DNA from: SIG299 sp964632165
GTDB lineage: Bacteria > Bacillota > Clostridia > Lachnospirales > Lachnospiraceae
NCBI GenBank assembly: GCA_964632165.1
Contig: CAZWCZ010000011.1
Location: 1 to 51,723, forward strand
Direction of reading: 5' to 3'
Length of the DNA stretch: 51,723 bases
In this document: positions 24,524 to 33,742 of the stretch, piece after piece
Position numbering within the stretch: position 1 is the stretch's first letter
Layout of the letters: the number at the start of each line of letters is the position of its first letter
Position numbers and translations under genes: made by a program
The notes under the pieces: generated by a model
The model's database searches: none
What the model was told of the DNA's origin: nothing
What the model saw: the letters and a program-made list of their open reading frames with translations, nothing else

Positions 24524-26512
24524 ATGGGAAAGAAATTTTATATGACAACGGCAATTGCATACACATCCGGAAAGCCTCATATCGGAAATACGTATGAGGC
24601 AATTTTGGCAGACAGTATCGCACGTTTTAAGAGACTGCAGGGATATGAAGTATTTATGCAGACCGGAACGGATGAACATGGTCAGAAGATTGAGGAAAAG
24701 GCTGCAGCAAAAGGAATTACTCCTAAGAAATTTGTGGACGGCGTTGCAGCGGAGATCAAGGACATCTGGGATCTGGTCGGAACATCTTACGATAAGTTTA
24801 TCCGGACAACGGATGAGCAGCATGAAAAACAGGTACAGAAGATATTCAAGAAGCTGTATGATAAAGGGGATATTTATAAAGGATATTATGAAGGAATGTA
24901 CTGCACACCTTGCGAGTCTTTCTTTACGGCATCCCAGTTGGCAGACGGGAAGTGCCCGGATTGCGGACGGCCATGTCAGCCGGCAAAGGAAGAAGCTTAC
25001 TTTTTGAAGCTGTCTAACTATACCGACCGTTTGATCGAACACATTAATACGCATCCTGAATTTATCCAGCCGGAATCCAGAAAGAATGAAATGATGAATA
25101 ATTTCCTGCTTCCGGGACTGCAGGATCTTTGTGTGTCAAGAACTTCATTCAAGTGGGGTATTCCGGTCAGCTTTGATGAGAAGCATGTTGTTTATGTATG
25201 GATCGATGCATTAAGTAACTATATTACCGGAATCGGGTACGACTGCGACGGAAATTCTACGGAACAGTTTGATAAGTTTTGGCCTGCAGATCTGCATCTG
25301 ATAGGAAAGGATATTCTCCGGTTCCATACAATTTATTGGCCGATCATGCTGATGGCACTCGATCTTCCGCTTCCAAAGCAGATTTTTGGTCATCCTTGGC
25401 TGCTGCAGGGCGGAGAAAAGATGAGTAAGAGCAAAGGAAATGTATTGTATGCGGATGACCTCGCCAGGGTGTTTGGAGTAGATGCAGTTCGTTATTTTGT
25501 ACTGCATGAGATGCCGTTTGACAATGATGGTGTCATTACATGGGAACTTTTGGTGGAGCGTTGTAATTCTGATCTTGCAAATACGCTGGGAAATCTGGTA
25601 AACCGTACCATCTCCATGTCGAATAAGTATTTCGGAGGAGAAGTTGTCAACGCAAACGTCTGTGAACCGGTAGATGAAGAATTAAAGGCACTTGCGGTAC
25701 AGACGCGTGCGAGAGTAGAAGCAAAGATGGAACAGCTTCGTGTGGCAGATGCCATAACGGAAATTTTCACCTTATATAAACGATGCAATAAGTATATCGA
25801 TGAGACAATGCCATGGGCACTGGCAAAGGATGAAACAAAAAAAGAGCGTTTGCAGACGGTATTGTATAACCTGATGGAAAGTATCTGCATCGGAACCAGC
25901 CTGCTGGCACCGTTTATGCCGGAGACAGCGGAAAAGATATTTGCCCAGCTGCATACAAAGGCGCGGAGTATAGAAAAACTGGATGAGTTTGGTCTGTATG
26001 AAAGCGGAAATAAAGTAACAGAAACACCGGAGATATTATTTGTAAGACAGGATCTGAAAGAGGTGCTTGCCATTGCCGAGGAATTAAAGAAAGCACAGGC
26101 AGCAGAGTATGCAAAGGAAATGGGAATTCAGGAAGAAGGAGAAAAGGAAAAAATGGAAGAAAATGCAATCAATATAGAAGCAAAACCGGAGATCACGTAT
26201 GATGATTTTGCAAAGCTTCAGTTTCAGGTGGGAGAGATCATCGCATGTGAAGAGGTGAAAAAATCCAAGAAGCTTCTTTGCTCTCAGGTTAAGATCGGTT
26301 CAGAAGTGAAACAGATCGTATCCGGCATCAAATCAAATTATTCTGCAGAGGAGATGGTAGGAAAGAAGGTTATGGTACTGGTGAACTTAAAGCCGGCTAC
26401 GCTTGCAGGAATTGTATCAGAAGGCATGCTTCTTTGTGCAGAAGGTGCGGATGGGGAACTTGCCCTGATGACACCGGAAAAACCGATGCCGGCAGGAGCT
26501 GAAATCGCGTAA
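24524..26512 (+). CDS. metG: Methionyl-tRNA synthetase
   Basis: A 662-residue enzyme that charges tRNA-Met. The class I HIGH-type motif appears as KPHIGN near residue 20, a zinc-binding-type knuckle is seen as CTPCESFF...CPDCGRPC, and the KMSKSKGN motif lies near residue 300. The last about 110 residues (YDDFAKLQFQVGEI onward) are an EMAPII/Trbp111-type tRNA-binding domain used for dimerisation and tRNA capture. Expression is controlled by the T-box leader with an ATG specifier, in agreement with the substrate. The start follows AAGGGAG. Confidence 0.97.
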   Translation: MGKKFYMTTAIAYTSGKPHIGNTYEAILADSIARFKRLQGYEVFMQTGTDEHGQKIEEKAAAKGITPKKFVDGVAAEIKDIWDLVGTSYDKFIRTTDEQHEKQVQKIFKKLYDKGDIYKGYYEGMYCTPCESFFTASQLADGKCPDCGRPCQPAKEEAYFLKLSNYTDRLIEHINTHPEFIQPESRKNEMMNNFLLPGLQDLCVSRTSFKWGIPVSFDEKHVVYVWIDALSNYITGIGYDCDGNSTEQFDKFWPADLHLIGKDILRFHTIYWPIMLMALDLPLPKQIFGHPWLLQGGEKMSKSKGNVLYADDLARVFGVDAVRYFVLHEMPFDNDGVITWELLVERCNSDLANTLGNLVNRTISMSNKYFGGEVVNANVCEPVDEELKALAVQTRARVEAKMEQLRVADAITEIFTLYKRCNKYIDETMPWALAKDETKKERLQTVLYNLMESICIGTSLLAPFMPETAEKIFAQLHTKARSIEKLDEFGLYESGNKVTETPEILFVRQDLKEVLAIAEELKKAQAAEYAKEMGIQEEGEKEKMEENAINIEAKPEITYDDFAKLQFQVGEIIACEEVKKSKKLLCSQVKIGSEVKQIVSGIKSNYSAEEMVGKKVMVLVNLKPATLAGIVSEGMLLCAEGADGELALMTPEKPMPAGAEIA

Positions 26513-26590
26513 ACAGCAGATGGGGTAAGCATTTACGAAAGAGTAACATTTCACACTGTTTACGCTTTTATAACTGCCATATATAAACTA

Positions 26591-26625
26591 AGGCGAAAAG
26601 CTGGTTTTACTCCGGCTTTTCGCCT
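26591..26625 (+). terminator. Terminator between convergent metG and flotillin genes
   Basis: AGGCGAAAAGC and GCTTTTCGCCT form a perfect 11-bp stem. The T-run after it is weak, and the A/T flanks could serve either strand. Confidence 0.75.
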
Positions 26626-26663
26626 ATTGTTATAGAAAACTGTATTGGATATGTTTTTTCGGT

Positions 26664-28226
26664 CTATTTGTCGCTGTCTGCGGAACTTTTATCTGCTAAT
26701 TTTCCACCGACAAAACCGGAAAGAACCGCCTGAAGGTCAATACCTGAAGATTCCTTTAAACCATCGGTTACCTGAGTGAGGGTTGTCATGATGTCTTTGG
26801 TCAGTTTGGCGGAATTTCCGTCACCGTACATGGTGATCTTATCCACCTTGGTCAGAGGTTCGGCAATGTTACGGGCAATTTCAGGCATTGCATTAAAGTA
26901 CATTTCAAGTACGGCAGCCTCGCCCATCTGTTTCATGGCAATGGCTTTCTTTTCGATACCCTCTGCCTCTGCAAGTGCCTTGGCACGGATGGCTTCTGCT
27001 TCTGCAAGACCTTTACTGCGGATACCGTCTGCTTCCTGTTCCATTGCAAATTTCTGCGCTTCTGCCGTTGCCTTCATGGCTTCTGCCGCACGTTCCTGCT
27101 CGTATTTTTCCGCTTCCGCGTTTTTCTGACGTTCAAAAAGCTGTGCTTCAGACTTTTTCTGCGTTTCATAAAGATCTGCTTCTGCTTTCTGCTGTACGGC
27201 ATATTTCTGAGCTTCCGCTTTTTTCTTGACTTCTGCTTCTAACGTACGTTCTGTCAGTTCTACTTCCTTTTGCTTGATCAAAATTGCTTTTTCCTGGCGG
27301 GCAAGGTTAGCTTCTGCCGTTGCAATTTCGATCGTCTTACGTTCTGCTTCCTGCTGGATCTGATAAGAAGCATCTGCAGCAGCACGTTTGGTGTCTGCGT
27401 CTTTTTGCAATTCTGCTTTTTTAATGGCGAGTTCGTTTTCCTTCTGTGCGATCAGGGTGTTAGCCTCAATCTCGGCTTCTTTGGCTTCACGGTTTGTATT
27501 TGCCTGGACAACAGCCTTTTCTTTTTCGGCAGTGGCCTGTGCATTTGCAATTGCAAGAGCAGATGCTACTTCTGCATCGTTTGCTTCTTTTCTGGCACTT
27601 GCCTGAGCCATGGCAATTTCTTTTTCGCTTTCTGCACGGGAAATGGCAGCGGATTTTTGAATTTTAACGATATTGTCAACACCGAGGTTTTCAATTACGC
27701 CATTGCTGTCTACAAAGTTCTGGACATTGAAACTTACAATGTCAAGTCCCATGGCAGCAAGGTCCGGTTCTGCATTCATTTTTACATTGGATGCGAATGT
27801 CTGACGGTCGCTTACCATCTGCTCTAGACGCATCTGTCCAACGATTTCACGCATGTTTCCTTCCAAAACCTGCTGGGCAACAGAAGCGATATAATCCGTT
27901 TTTCTGTTCAGAAAGTTCTGTGCGGCAAGCTGGAGCTTTGCCGGGTCGTCGCTGATCTTTACATTGACAACGGCATCCACCTGGATATTGATGTAGTCAG
28001 CAGTAGGAACTGCGCTGGACGTTTTTACGTCGATCGGAATGAGCTGAAGTCTCAGTTCGTCCTTTTTTTCAAGGAAAGGGATTTTGATCCCCGCTTTACC
28101 GATCAGAATCTTAGGGGTTTTTCTGATGCCGGAGATGATATAGGCGGTGTCCGGGGAGGCCTTTACGTAGCCAAGGACAAAAAGTAAGATGACAACAGCT
28201 GCAACAGATAAAATGATTACTTCCAT
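26664..28226 (-). CDS. floT: Flotillin-like SPFH membrane protein
   Basis: A 520-residue protein with one N-terminal membrane segment (about 4-22), an SPFH/band 7 domain (about 25-210, with DAVVNVKISDDPAKLQLAAQ and REIVGQMRLEQMV) and a long Ala/Glu-rich coiled coil (about 195-430) with EAEAIRAKALAEAEG repeats typical of flotillins. Flotillins organise functional membrane microdomains and scaffold signalling or secretion proteins. FloT is favoured over FloA by the long coiled-coil and the C-terminal extension. The start has AAGGGAG upstream. It is a single-gene unit. Confidence 0.93.
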   Translation of the reverse strand: MEVIILSVAAVVILLFVLGYVKASPDTAYIISGIRKTPKILIGKAGIKIPFLEKKDELRLQLIPIDVKTSSAVPTADYINIQVDAVVNVKISDDPAKLQLAAQNFLNRKTDYIASVAQQVLEGNMREIVGQMRLEQMVSDRQTFASNVKMNAEPDLAAMGLDIVSFNVQNFVDSNGVIENLGVDNIVKIQKSAAISRAESEKEIAMAQASARKEANDAEVASALAIANAQATAEKEKAVVQANTNREAKEAEIEANTLIAQKENELAIKKAELQKDADTKRAAADASYQIQQEAERKTIEIATAEANLARQEKAILIKQKEVELTERTLEAEVKKKAEAQKYAVQQKAEADLYETQKKSEAQLFERQKNAEAEKYEQERAAEAMKATAEAQKFAMEQEADGIRSKGLAEAEAIRAKALAEAEGIEKKAIAMKQMGEAAVLEMYFNAMPEIARNIAEPLTKVDKITMYGDGNSAKLTKDIMTTLTQVTDGLKESSGIDLQAVLSGFVGGKLADKSSADSDK

Positions 28227-28388
28227 AGATGATGATCTCCCTTCTTTTGTTTATCGGTCAGAATGGTTTGTCTGATATTCTGCCGATGAACAAAGTATAT
28301 CAGATTTTATGCGGGATGTGTAGAAATTTATGTAATTTTAATGAAACTCTAACAATCGAAAAGGAGAAGCGGAAACAGAAAGAGGCTG

Positions 28389-28417
28389 TTTAGTAAACAA
28401 ACAATTTATTTACTAAA
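28389..28417 (+). promoter_or_regulatory. Candidate operator upstream of the GH43 gene
   Basis: TTTAGTAAA (28389-28397) and TTTACTAAA (28409-28417) form a perfect dyad with an 11-base spacer, ending 15 bases before the -35 box. It lies where an activator or repressor could bind, but no adjacent regulator gene is present. Confidence 0.5.
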
Positions 28418-28432
28418 TATCGATGAATTTTA

Positions 28433-28461
28433 TTGAAAATGGACTAAGAATGCGATATACT
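28433..28461 (+). promoter_or_regulatory. Promoter of the GH43 pair
   Basis: TTGAAA (28433-28438) and TATACT (28456-28461) with 17 bases between; the start codon follows after 41 bases with GGGAGG before it. Confidence 0.75.
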
Positions 28462-28502
28462 TCATTTAAAGACAAAAGACACATTAGTGTGGGAGGTAGA
28501 AT

Positions 28503-30653
28503 ATGTTATTTCAGCGTGTAGTGCGAAAAATGAAACGGCCTTGCCTGATGCTTGTGCTGGCCGGTCTTTTGGCAGGGGGAATGGCAGGAATATCCGTGAA
28601 AACGGTAACTGCAGAGGCAGAAACCACGTTCCCTGAACCAATACTTTATTATGACTTTGAGGATGAAGAAAGCACAAAAGCGGCTACTGATAAAGTCGGA
28701 AATAATCACGCGACGTTATCGGGAAGAGTTAAGTATGAGTATAATGAGGCCATTGGTTCCACGGTATTGAATCTCAGAGGACAGAAAGGGTACCTTGAAT
28801 TTCCACAGGGATTTTTTGATTATCGGGATACAATGACAATTTCCATGGACATTTATTCCAAAATGGGAACAGAGAATTTCTTTACACTTGCCATCGGAAA
28901 AGATTCTACACAGTATCTGTTCCTGCGGACAAGAAGTAATGAGATCCGTTATGCCATAACCAAGGATTCCTATGGAGCAGAAGATGACGTGGCAACTCAG
29001 ACGGGATATAAAGCACAATGGGTAAATATTACACTTGTCCTGGATGAAGATAAAATGACGCTTTATATTGACGGGGAATGTGTGGATGAGCAGGATAATT
29101 TAAGAACGATCATTTCTGATTTCGGCAGTGATGTCATCGGATATATCGGGAAGTCTTTTTATGACGGAGACAGCTATCTGAGTGCTCTGATCGATAATGT
29201 CCGGATCTATGATGTTGCATTGACGGGTTCCCAGATCGCTGTTATGAGCGGCGCAGAGCTGACCCCGTTTTATGATGTTACCGGAGAAGGGATAATTACA
29301 TGGAAGGCGGACAAGGAAAATAAGGTATTGACCGTTTATGCGGCAAAAACGGCAAATGCACCGGAAGACCAGGTGGTTGTTTCCTTCAAGAGTCAGGATT
29401 ATGCGGTATTGGACGGTGCCGATATTGTCGTACCGTACGGAGAAGAAACGGAAGTGGCATTCCGCATAGACACCGGGTTTGAACAGTATACGGAATCCTG
29501 GACGGTAACTTCCGTGCTTTGTGGGAATCCGGTACTTTCCGGGCAGTATGCGGACCCGGATATTGATGTGTTTGGAGATACGTATTATCTGTATACGACA
29601 ACAGACGGATTTTCCGGCTGGTCCGGCACGGTATTTCATTGCTTCTCGTCGAAAAATCTTGTAGACTGGACGGATGAAGGAGTCATTCTTAACGTAGCCA
29701 AGGGAGGAGATGTTGCCTGGTCAACAGGAAGCGCATGGGCACCGACGATCGAAGAAAAAGGCGGAAAATATTATTTTTATTTCTGCGCGAAAGACGAAAC
29801 GGGAGAATCCATGATCGGTGTTGCGGTAGCGGACCATCCGGCAGGACCGTATACTGCTATGGAAGAACCGCTGATGACGGTTGCCATGTGTCGTGAAAAT
29901 GGAGTTTCCATGGGACAGGCCATTGACCCGTCTATTTTTACGGATGATGACGGAACTTCTTATATGTTATTCGGAAACGGAGCGGCTGCAGTTGTGAAGC
30001 TGAATGAGGATATGGTAAGCTGTGACCTGTCGACGCTTGAGAATTATTATGGAGTAGAAGAATTCCGTGAAGCGATCACGGTAGTAAAGAGGAACGGGGT
30101 ATATCATTTTACCTGGTCCTGTGATGATACCGGAAGCCCAAATTATCACGTAAATTACGGAACATCAGACAGCATTTACGGACCGATCGAGTTTAAGTAT
30201 ACGGTGCTTTCCAAAGATGCGGATTCTGACATTCTCGGAACGGGACATCACAGTATGCTTCAGATCCCGGGAGAAGATGAGTATTACATTGCATATCATC
30301 GTTTCTATACTCCGATCGGATTTTTCAGTGACGGAACAGGTCATCACAGACAGACCTGCATTGACAAGGTAACATTTGGCGAGGACGGGCTGATGGAGGT
30401 TGTGACACCGACACTGGTAGGCGTTGCAGAAAGAACACTTCCGGAGGTTGCCGTTCCGACAGAAATACCAACGGTAACACCGACACCGATGCCTGAGACA
30501 GAGCCGACCAAAACTCCGAATGTTCCGTCGGCAGGATCGGACAGCACGACGGTGATCTCCGTGACGGTTGCGGTAATTGTTGTTGCAGCAGGGATTGCAG
30601 CGATCGTTATTGCGGGGGCAGCAGTTGCAGCGTTGAAGCGTAAGAAGAAGTAG
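28503..30653 (+). CDS. Membrane-anchored GH43-type glycoside hydrolase with LamG-like domain
   Basis: A 716-residue surface protein. A signal peptide (about 14-37) precedes a concanavalin/LamG-like domain (about 45-250), a short beta domain (about 255-335), a five-bladed GH43 propeller (about 340-645) and a C-terminal TPTP linker plus membrane segment and KRKKK tail. Likely catalytic residues are base Asp351 in YADPD, Asp475 in AIDPSIF and acid Glu523 in EEFREAI. GH43 enzymes act on arabinose- or xylose-containing glycans, but which bond this one cuts cannot be told. It is followed after 17 bases by a GH43-like lipoprotein, so the two form a surface glycan-processing pair. Confidence 0.88.
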   Translation: MLFQRVVRKMKRPCLMLVLAGLLAGGMAGISVKTVTAEAETTFPEPILYYDFEDEESTKAATDKVGNNHATLSGRVKYEYNEAIGSTVLNLRGQKGYLEFPQGFFDYRDTMTISMDIYSKMGTENFFTLAIGKDSTQYLFLRTRSNEIRYAITKDSYGAEDDVATQTGYKAQWVNITLVLDEDKMTLYIDGECVDEQDNLRTIISDFGSDVIGYIGKSFYDGDSYLSALIDNVRIYDVALTGSQIAVMSGAELTPFYDVTGEGIITWKADKENKVLTVYAAKTANAPEDQVVVSFKSQDYAVLDGADIVVPYGEETEVAFRIDTGFEQYTESWTVTSVLCGNPVLSGQYADPDIDVFGDTYYLYTTTDGFSGWSGTVFHCFSSKNLVDWTDEGVILNVAKGGDVAWSTGSAWAPTIEEKGGKYYFYFCAKDETGESMIGVAVADHPAGPYTAMEEPLMTVAMCRENGVSMGQAIDPSIFTDDDGTSYMLFGNGAAAVVKLNEDMVSCDLSTLENYYGVEEFREAITVVKRNGVYHFTWSCDDTGSPNYHVNYGTSDSIYGPIEFKYTVLSKDADSDILGTGHHSMLQIPGEDEYYIAYHRFYTPIGFFSDGTGHHRQTCIDKVTFGEDGLMEVVTPTLVGVAERTLPEVAVPTEIPTVTPTPMPETEPTKTPNVPSAGSDSTTVISVTVAVIVVAAGIAAIVIAGAAVAALKRKKK

Positions 30654-30670
30654 GAAGGACGGCTGAAGTT

Positions 30671-31732
30671 ATGAAAAAATGGAACTGGATCATCATTGCC
30701 GGGCTTATATTGATGCTGTCGGCATGCGGTGTGACATCCGAAGGAGAAAATACGCCGACTCCGTCTCCTACACAGGCAGAAACACCGACGCCGGAGCCGA
30801 CCCAGACGGCAGAGGATATCTATAATAATTATTTATTTATTTATTTTACGGGAAATGCGGAAGGACAGGAAAATATCTTTTATGCCGTCAGTGAAGACGG
30901 ATTCCATTGGACGCAGTTAAACGGCGGAGAACCGGTTCTGACATCTACGATGGGAACGCAGGGACTCCGGGATCCGTTTGTCATCCGCAGTGCAAATGGG
31001 AAGAAAATATACTTTCTGGCAACTGATCTGCATATCGCAAAGAGCGGCGACTGGGGAAAAGCGCAGAATGACGGAAGCAGATCGCTGATGCTGTGGGAAA
31101 CAAAGAACATGGTGTATTTTTCAGGGCAGATGGAATATGCGCTGGCACCTGAAACGGCAGGATGTGCCTGGGCACCGGAAGCGTATTATAATGACAAGAC
31201 CGGAGAATATCTTGTATTCTGGTCTTCCCGCGTAAAAGAAGACAATTACAGCAAACAGAGGGTATATTACGCAACTACAACGGATTTTATGAATTATTCG
31301 GAAACACAGGTATGGATCGACTATGATTCTGATGTGATCGATGTTACCATCATCAAATCCGGGGATTACTATTATCGTTTCTTTAAGTGTGCCGGGACGG
31401 ACTGCATTCTGACAGAACGTGCGACCGACCTGCTTGGTACATGGGAAAGCGTTTCTTCCCCAAGCGTAGAGAGTCAGAAAGGTGTGGAAGGCCCTGCTGT
31501 TTTTGAACTTCATCCGGAAGATGTTGTAGATGGAAATAAATATGTGCTGCTGCTTGATAATTTTGGCGCAGGCGGTTATTATTATCTGGTTTCGGATGAT
31601 TTATCGGACGGAGAATTTACCGTGTTGTCAAAAGACAGTTATTCTATGCCGGGCAATATTGCAAGACACGGCACAGTACTTCGGATTTCCCAGGATGAGT
31701 ATGATTATCTGATACAGAAACTCGGACAGTAA
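30671..31732 (+). CDS. GH43-like beta-propeller lipoprotein
   Basis: A 353-residue lipoprotein: the signal ends in the lipobox MLSACG, then a TPTPSPTQ/TPTPEPTQ linker and a five-bladed propeller. It has GLRDPFVIR, CAWAPEAYYND, DVIDVTIIKSGDYYYRFFK and a VEGPAVFEL segment, the usual positions of the GH43 base Asp, modulating Asp and acid Glu. It is closest in style to GH43-related arabinosidases of gut bacteria. It is co-transcribed with the larger GH43-type protein upstream and needs Lgt, which is also encoded in this window. Confidence 0.83.
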   Translation: MKKWNWIIIAGLILMLSACGVTSEGENTPTPSPTQAETPTPEPTQTAEDIYNNYLFIYFTGNAEGQENIFYAVSEDGFHWTQLNGGEPVLTSTMGTQGLRDPFVIRSANGKKIYFLATDLHIAKSGDWGKAQNDGSRSLMLWETKNMVYFSGQMEYALAPETAGCAWAPEAYYNDKTGEYLVFWSSRVKEDNYSKQRVYYATTTDFMNYSETQVWIDYDSDVIDVTIIKSGDYYYRFFKCAGTDCILTERATDLLGTWESVSSPSVESQKGVEGPAVFELHPEDVVDGNKYVLLLDNFGAGGYYYLVSDDLSDGEFTVLSKDSYSMPGNIARHGTVLRISQDEYDYLIQKLGQ

Positions 31733-31746
31733 GAAAATAAGCAAGA

Positions 31747-31780
31747 AAAAAAGTTACCCTCCCGGGAGGGTAACTTTTTT
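31747..31780 (+). terminator. Perfectly palindromic bidirectional terminator
   Basis: A 34-base sequence with two 17-base arms and no unpaired loop base in the repeat (centre CCCGGG), with A-run on the left and T-run on the right. It serves the convergent GH43-like and pckA genes. Confidence 0.95.
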
Positions 31781-31796
31781 ATGAAGTAAGATAAGA

Positions 31797-33506
31797 TTAT
31801 GCCAATTCGGTTACAAGTTTCTCAAGAGCAGCAAGTGCTTCTTCAGGTAACTTATCATAGCCTTCTTTCTTTACTGCGAAATCCTTGATGGCATTGACAC
31901 GTGTCTGCATGGCAGCTTTTAACTGAGCTTTGTAATCTGCATCATTGAAATCAGCAGTGAACTCAGCAGTCTTTCCGGACCAGTCGTTCATGATCTCGAT
32001 ATCAGAGAAAGGACCCCACTGTGTGAAAGTAGCCTTTCCTTCAACGATAGTTTCCAGAATGCCGAGTGTATCAGCAGGCTTAACTTTTGTGCCCATGAAA
32101 TCGCCGGTATTTACGATATAGCAGTCTACGTTCTTTTCTTCTACCAGTTTTTTGAACTTCTCGTAGTCATTTACGAGAGGATAGGTTCTGAACGGGTTAG
32201 CATAAGGAACGATGCGGATCGCATTTAAATCGGTACCTGCAGCTACACGCTCTGCAGAAGAAGTCTTGGTTGCTAAAGTTGCACCCATAACGGAAGCAAG
32301 AGCAGCACCGTTTAACTTAACTACCGGAGGGATGGTTGGGTCTTTCATGATCCAGAAAATGGCATTTACCGGGCTGTCAATCTTGTCTACGCGGTTTGGA
32401 GACCATAACTTGGACTTGATGGCACGACCGTTGCCGTTTCTGATATCTTCCGTTACTAACTGGATCTTACCTTCACTGTCCATAGTAGCAGAGCAGTTCT
32501 GGGCAGTCAAAAGGTATGTATTGTCCGGACATCCTGTCGGATAGTCAGCTGTCTTATCAAAATAAGTAGGCTCTAATGCGATGGAAGAACAGGTATCCGT
32601 ATTGATGATGAAAGCGTCATCATGCAGAACTTTGATCGCCGGATACTTTCCGCCGTGCTTAGCGTGTGTCAGAGTAGACTTACCGGAGCCGGACAGACCG
32701 TATACGGAAGCTACGAAATGGGAACCGTCAGCAAGTGTATATTCCTTCTGACCGCCGTGGCAGGAAGCATAACCGTTACGGTTTGCCATAGCCCACGCCA
32801 TGGTAAGAGTACCCTTCTTATGTTCGCCGAAGTACTTCATACCAAGAATGGCAGCACAATTTTCGTTGGTATCAAAGTAGCAGAGGGTAAGAGGGTCGCT
32901 TAAGCAGCTGTAATCTACGTCAGGAGCCTCTACCGGTGCCCACTGAGGGTCAGAGAAGATATAGATGTCAGCTTCTTTGCCGTCACCGATTGCTTTAGAG
33001 TTCTTGTACATCTTTACATACTCATCGGACATGTACTGGAAGTTTAACATCCAGTTGTAGAGTAAGTTCTCTTCGCCTTCCGGAATGAGTAAATGAGCTT
33101 TTGCCATGAATTCAGGATCAAGACCGATAAAGCAGGTAGCATGGTATAACTTTTTGAATCTTGTCTTATAGACAGCATCCATAACTACTTTGTCAAGCTT
33201 CTTATCATCAACGCCCGGTTCACCCTTGATGCGGCGAGCCTGTGCATAACGGCCGGTAACTGCACCGTCGTTGAACAGCAAAACCTTAGCATCGGCATCT
33301 AAACCGAACTCTTCTCCTCTGTAAACCGGCATATCAGTAACGATAGTGCCAGGGGAGTTCTTAGCTAAGTTGTAAGCTTCCTTTAATGTGTTTACTTTTA
33401 CAACATTATTTCCGTAGAAAGCAGCTTCAATAATGGAACGAGTGGTGGAAAAACCAACTTTTCCCTTGCCAATCTCGTCATGTGTGTAAAAAGCCTTTGT
33501 CGACAT
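31797..33506 (-). CDS. pckA: Phosphoenolpyruvate carboxykinase (ATP)
   Basis: A 569-residue enzyme that interconverts oxaloacetate and PEP with ATP/ADP. It shows the kinase-1a P-loop YGLSGSGKSTLTHAKHG, the metal-binding KVLHDDAFIIN stretch, RIKGEPGVDDKKL and an adenine-binding region near RIVPYANPFRTYP. It is slightly longer than the E. coli enzyme. In fermenting Lachnospiraceae it usually runs in the PEP-to-oxaloacetate direction, conserving ATP. It has an excellent promoter on the minus strand and is a single-gene unit. Confidence 0.96.
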   Translation of the reverse strand: MSTKAFYTHDEIGKGKVGFSTTRSIIEAAFYGNNVVKVNTLKEAYNLAKNSPGTIVTDMPVYRGEEFGLDADAKVLLFNDGAVTGRYAQARRIKGEPGVDDKKLDKVVMDAVYKTRFKKLYHATCFIGLDPEFMAKAHLLIPEGEENLLYNWMLNFQYMSDEYVKMYKNSKAIGDGKEADIYIFSDPQWAPVEAPDVDYSCLSDPLTLCYFDTNENCAAILGMKYFGEHKKGTLTMAWAMANRNGYASCHGGQKEYTLADGSHFVASVYGLSGSGKSTLTHAKHGGKYPAIKVLHDDAFIINTDTCSSIALEPTYFDKTADYPTGCPDNTYLLTAQNCSATMDSEGKIQLVTEDIRNGNGRAIKSKLWSPNRVDKIDSPVNAIFWIMKDPTIPPVVKLNGAALASVMGATLATKTSSAERVAAGTDLNAIRIVPYANPFRTYPLVNDYEKFKKLVEEKNVDCYIVNTGDFMGTKVKPADTLGILETIVEGKATFTQWGPFSDIEIMNDWSGKTAEFTADFNDADYKAQLKAAMQTRVNAIKDFAVKKEGYDKLPEEALAALEKLVTELA

Positions 33507-33567
33507 TGAAAAAATCCTCCTTTTTGTTGTATAGAAAAATATTATTTCTCGAATTTACACCGAAATA

Positions 33568-33596
33568 AGTATAAATTGAGGATTTGTAAATGTCAA
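33568..33596 (-). promoter_or_regulatory. Strong promoter of pckA
   Basis: On the minus strand, TTGACA (33591-33596) and TATACT (33568-33573) are 17 bases apart, giving a near-consensus sigma-A promoter and a 5' leader of about 55 bases. Confidence 0.88.
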
Positions 33597-33626
33597 GCGG
33601 TTCTTGGGGGGATTAATAAATTCTTC

Positions 33627-33658
33627 ATTTTTGCGTTTAGCGGTCAAAATGCAAAAAT
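33627..33658. promoter_or_regulatory. Inverted repeat between divergent pckA and 33.7-kb promoters
   Basis: ATTTTTGC (33627-33634) and GCAAAAAT (33651-33658) form a perfect 8-bp dyad with a 16-base spacer. It lies upstream of both promoters and could control either. Confidence 0.4.
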
Positions 33659-33663
33659 ATTAT

Positions 33664-33692
33664 TTGAAAAGAGGACGTTACTATGATAGAAT
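33664..33692 (+). promoter_or_regulatory. Promoter of the 33.7-kb hypothetical gene
   Basis: TTGAAA (33664-33669) and TAGAAT (33687-33692) with 17 bases between. Confidence 0.7.
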
Positions 33693-33742
33693 AGATGAAA
33701 GTTTGGGAAATATCCGAACGGAAGTAAAAGGAGAACAAATTA

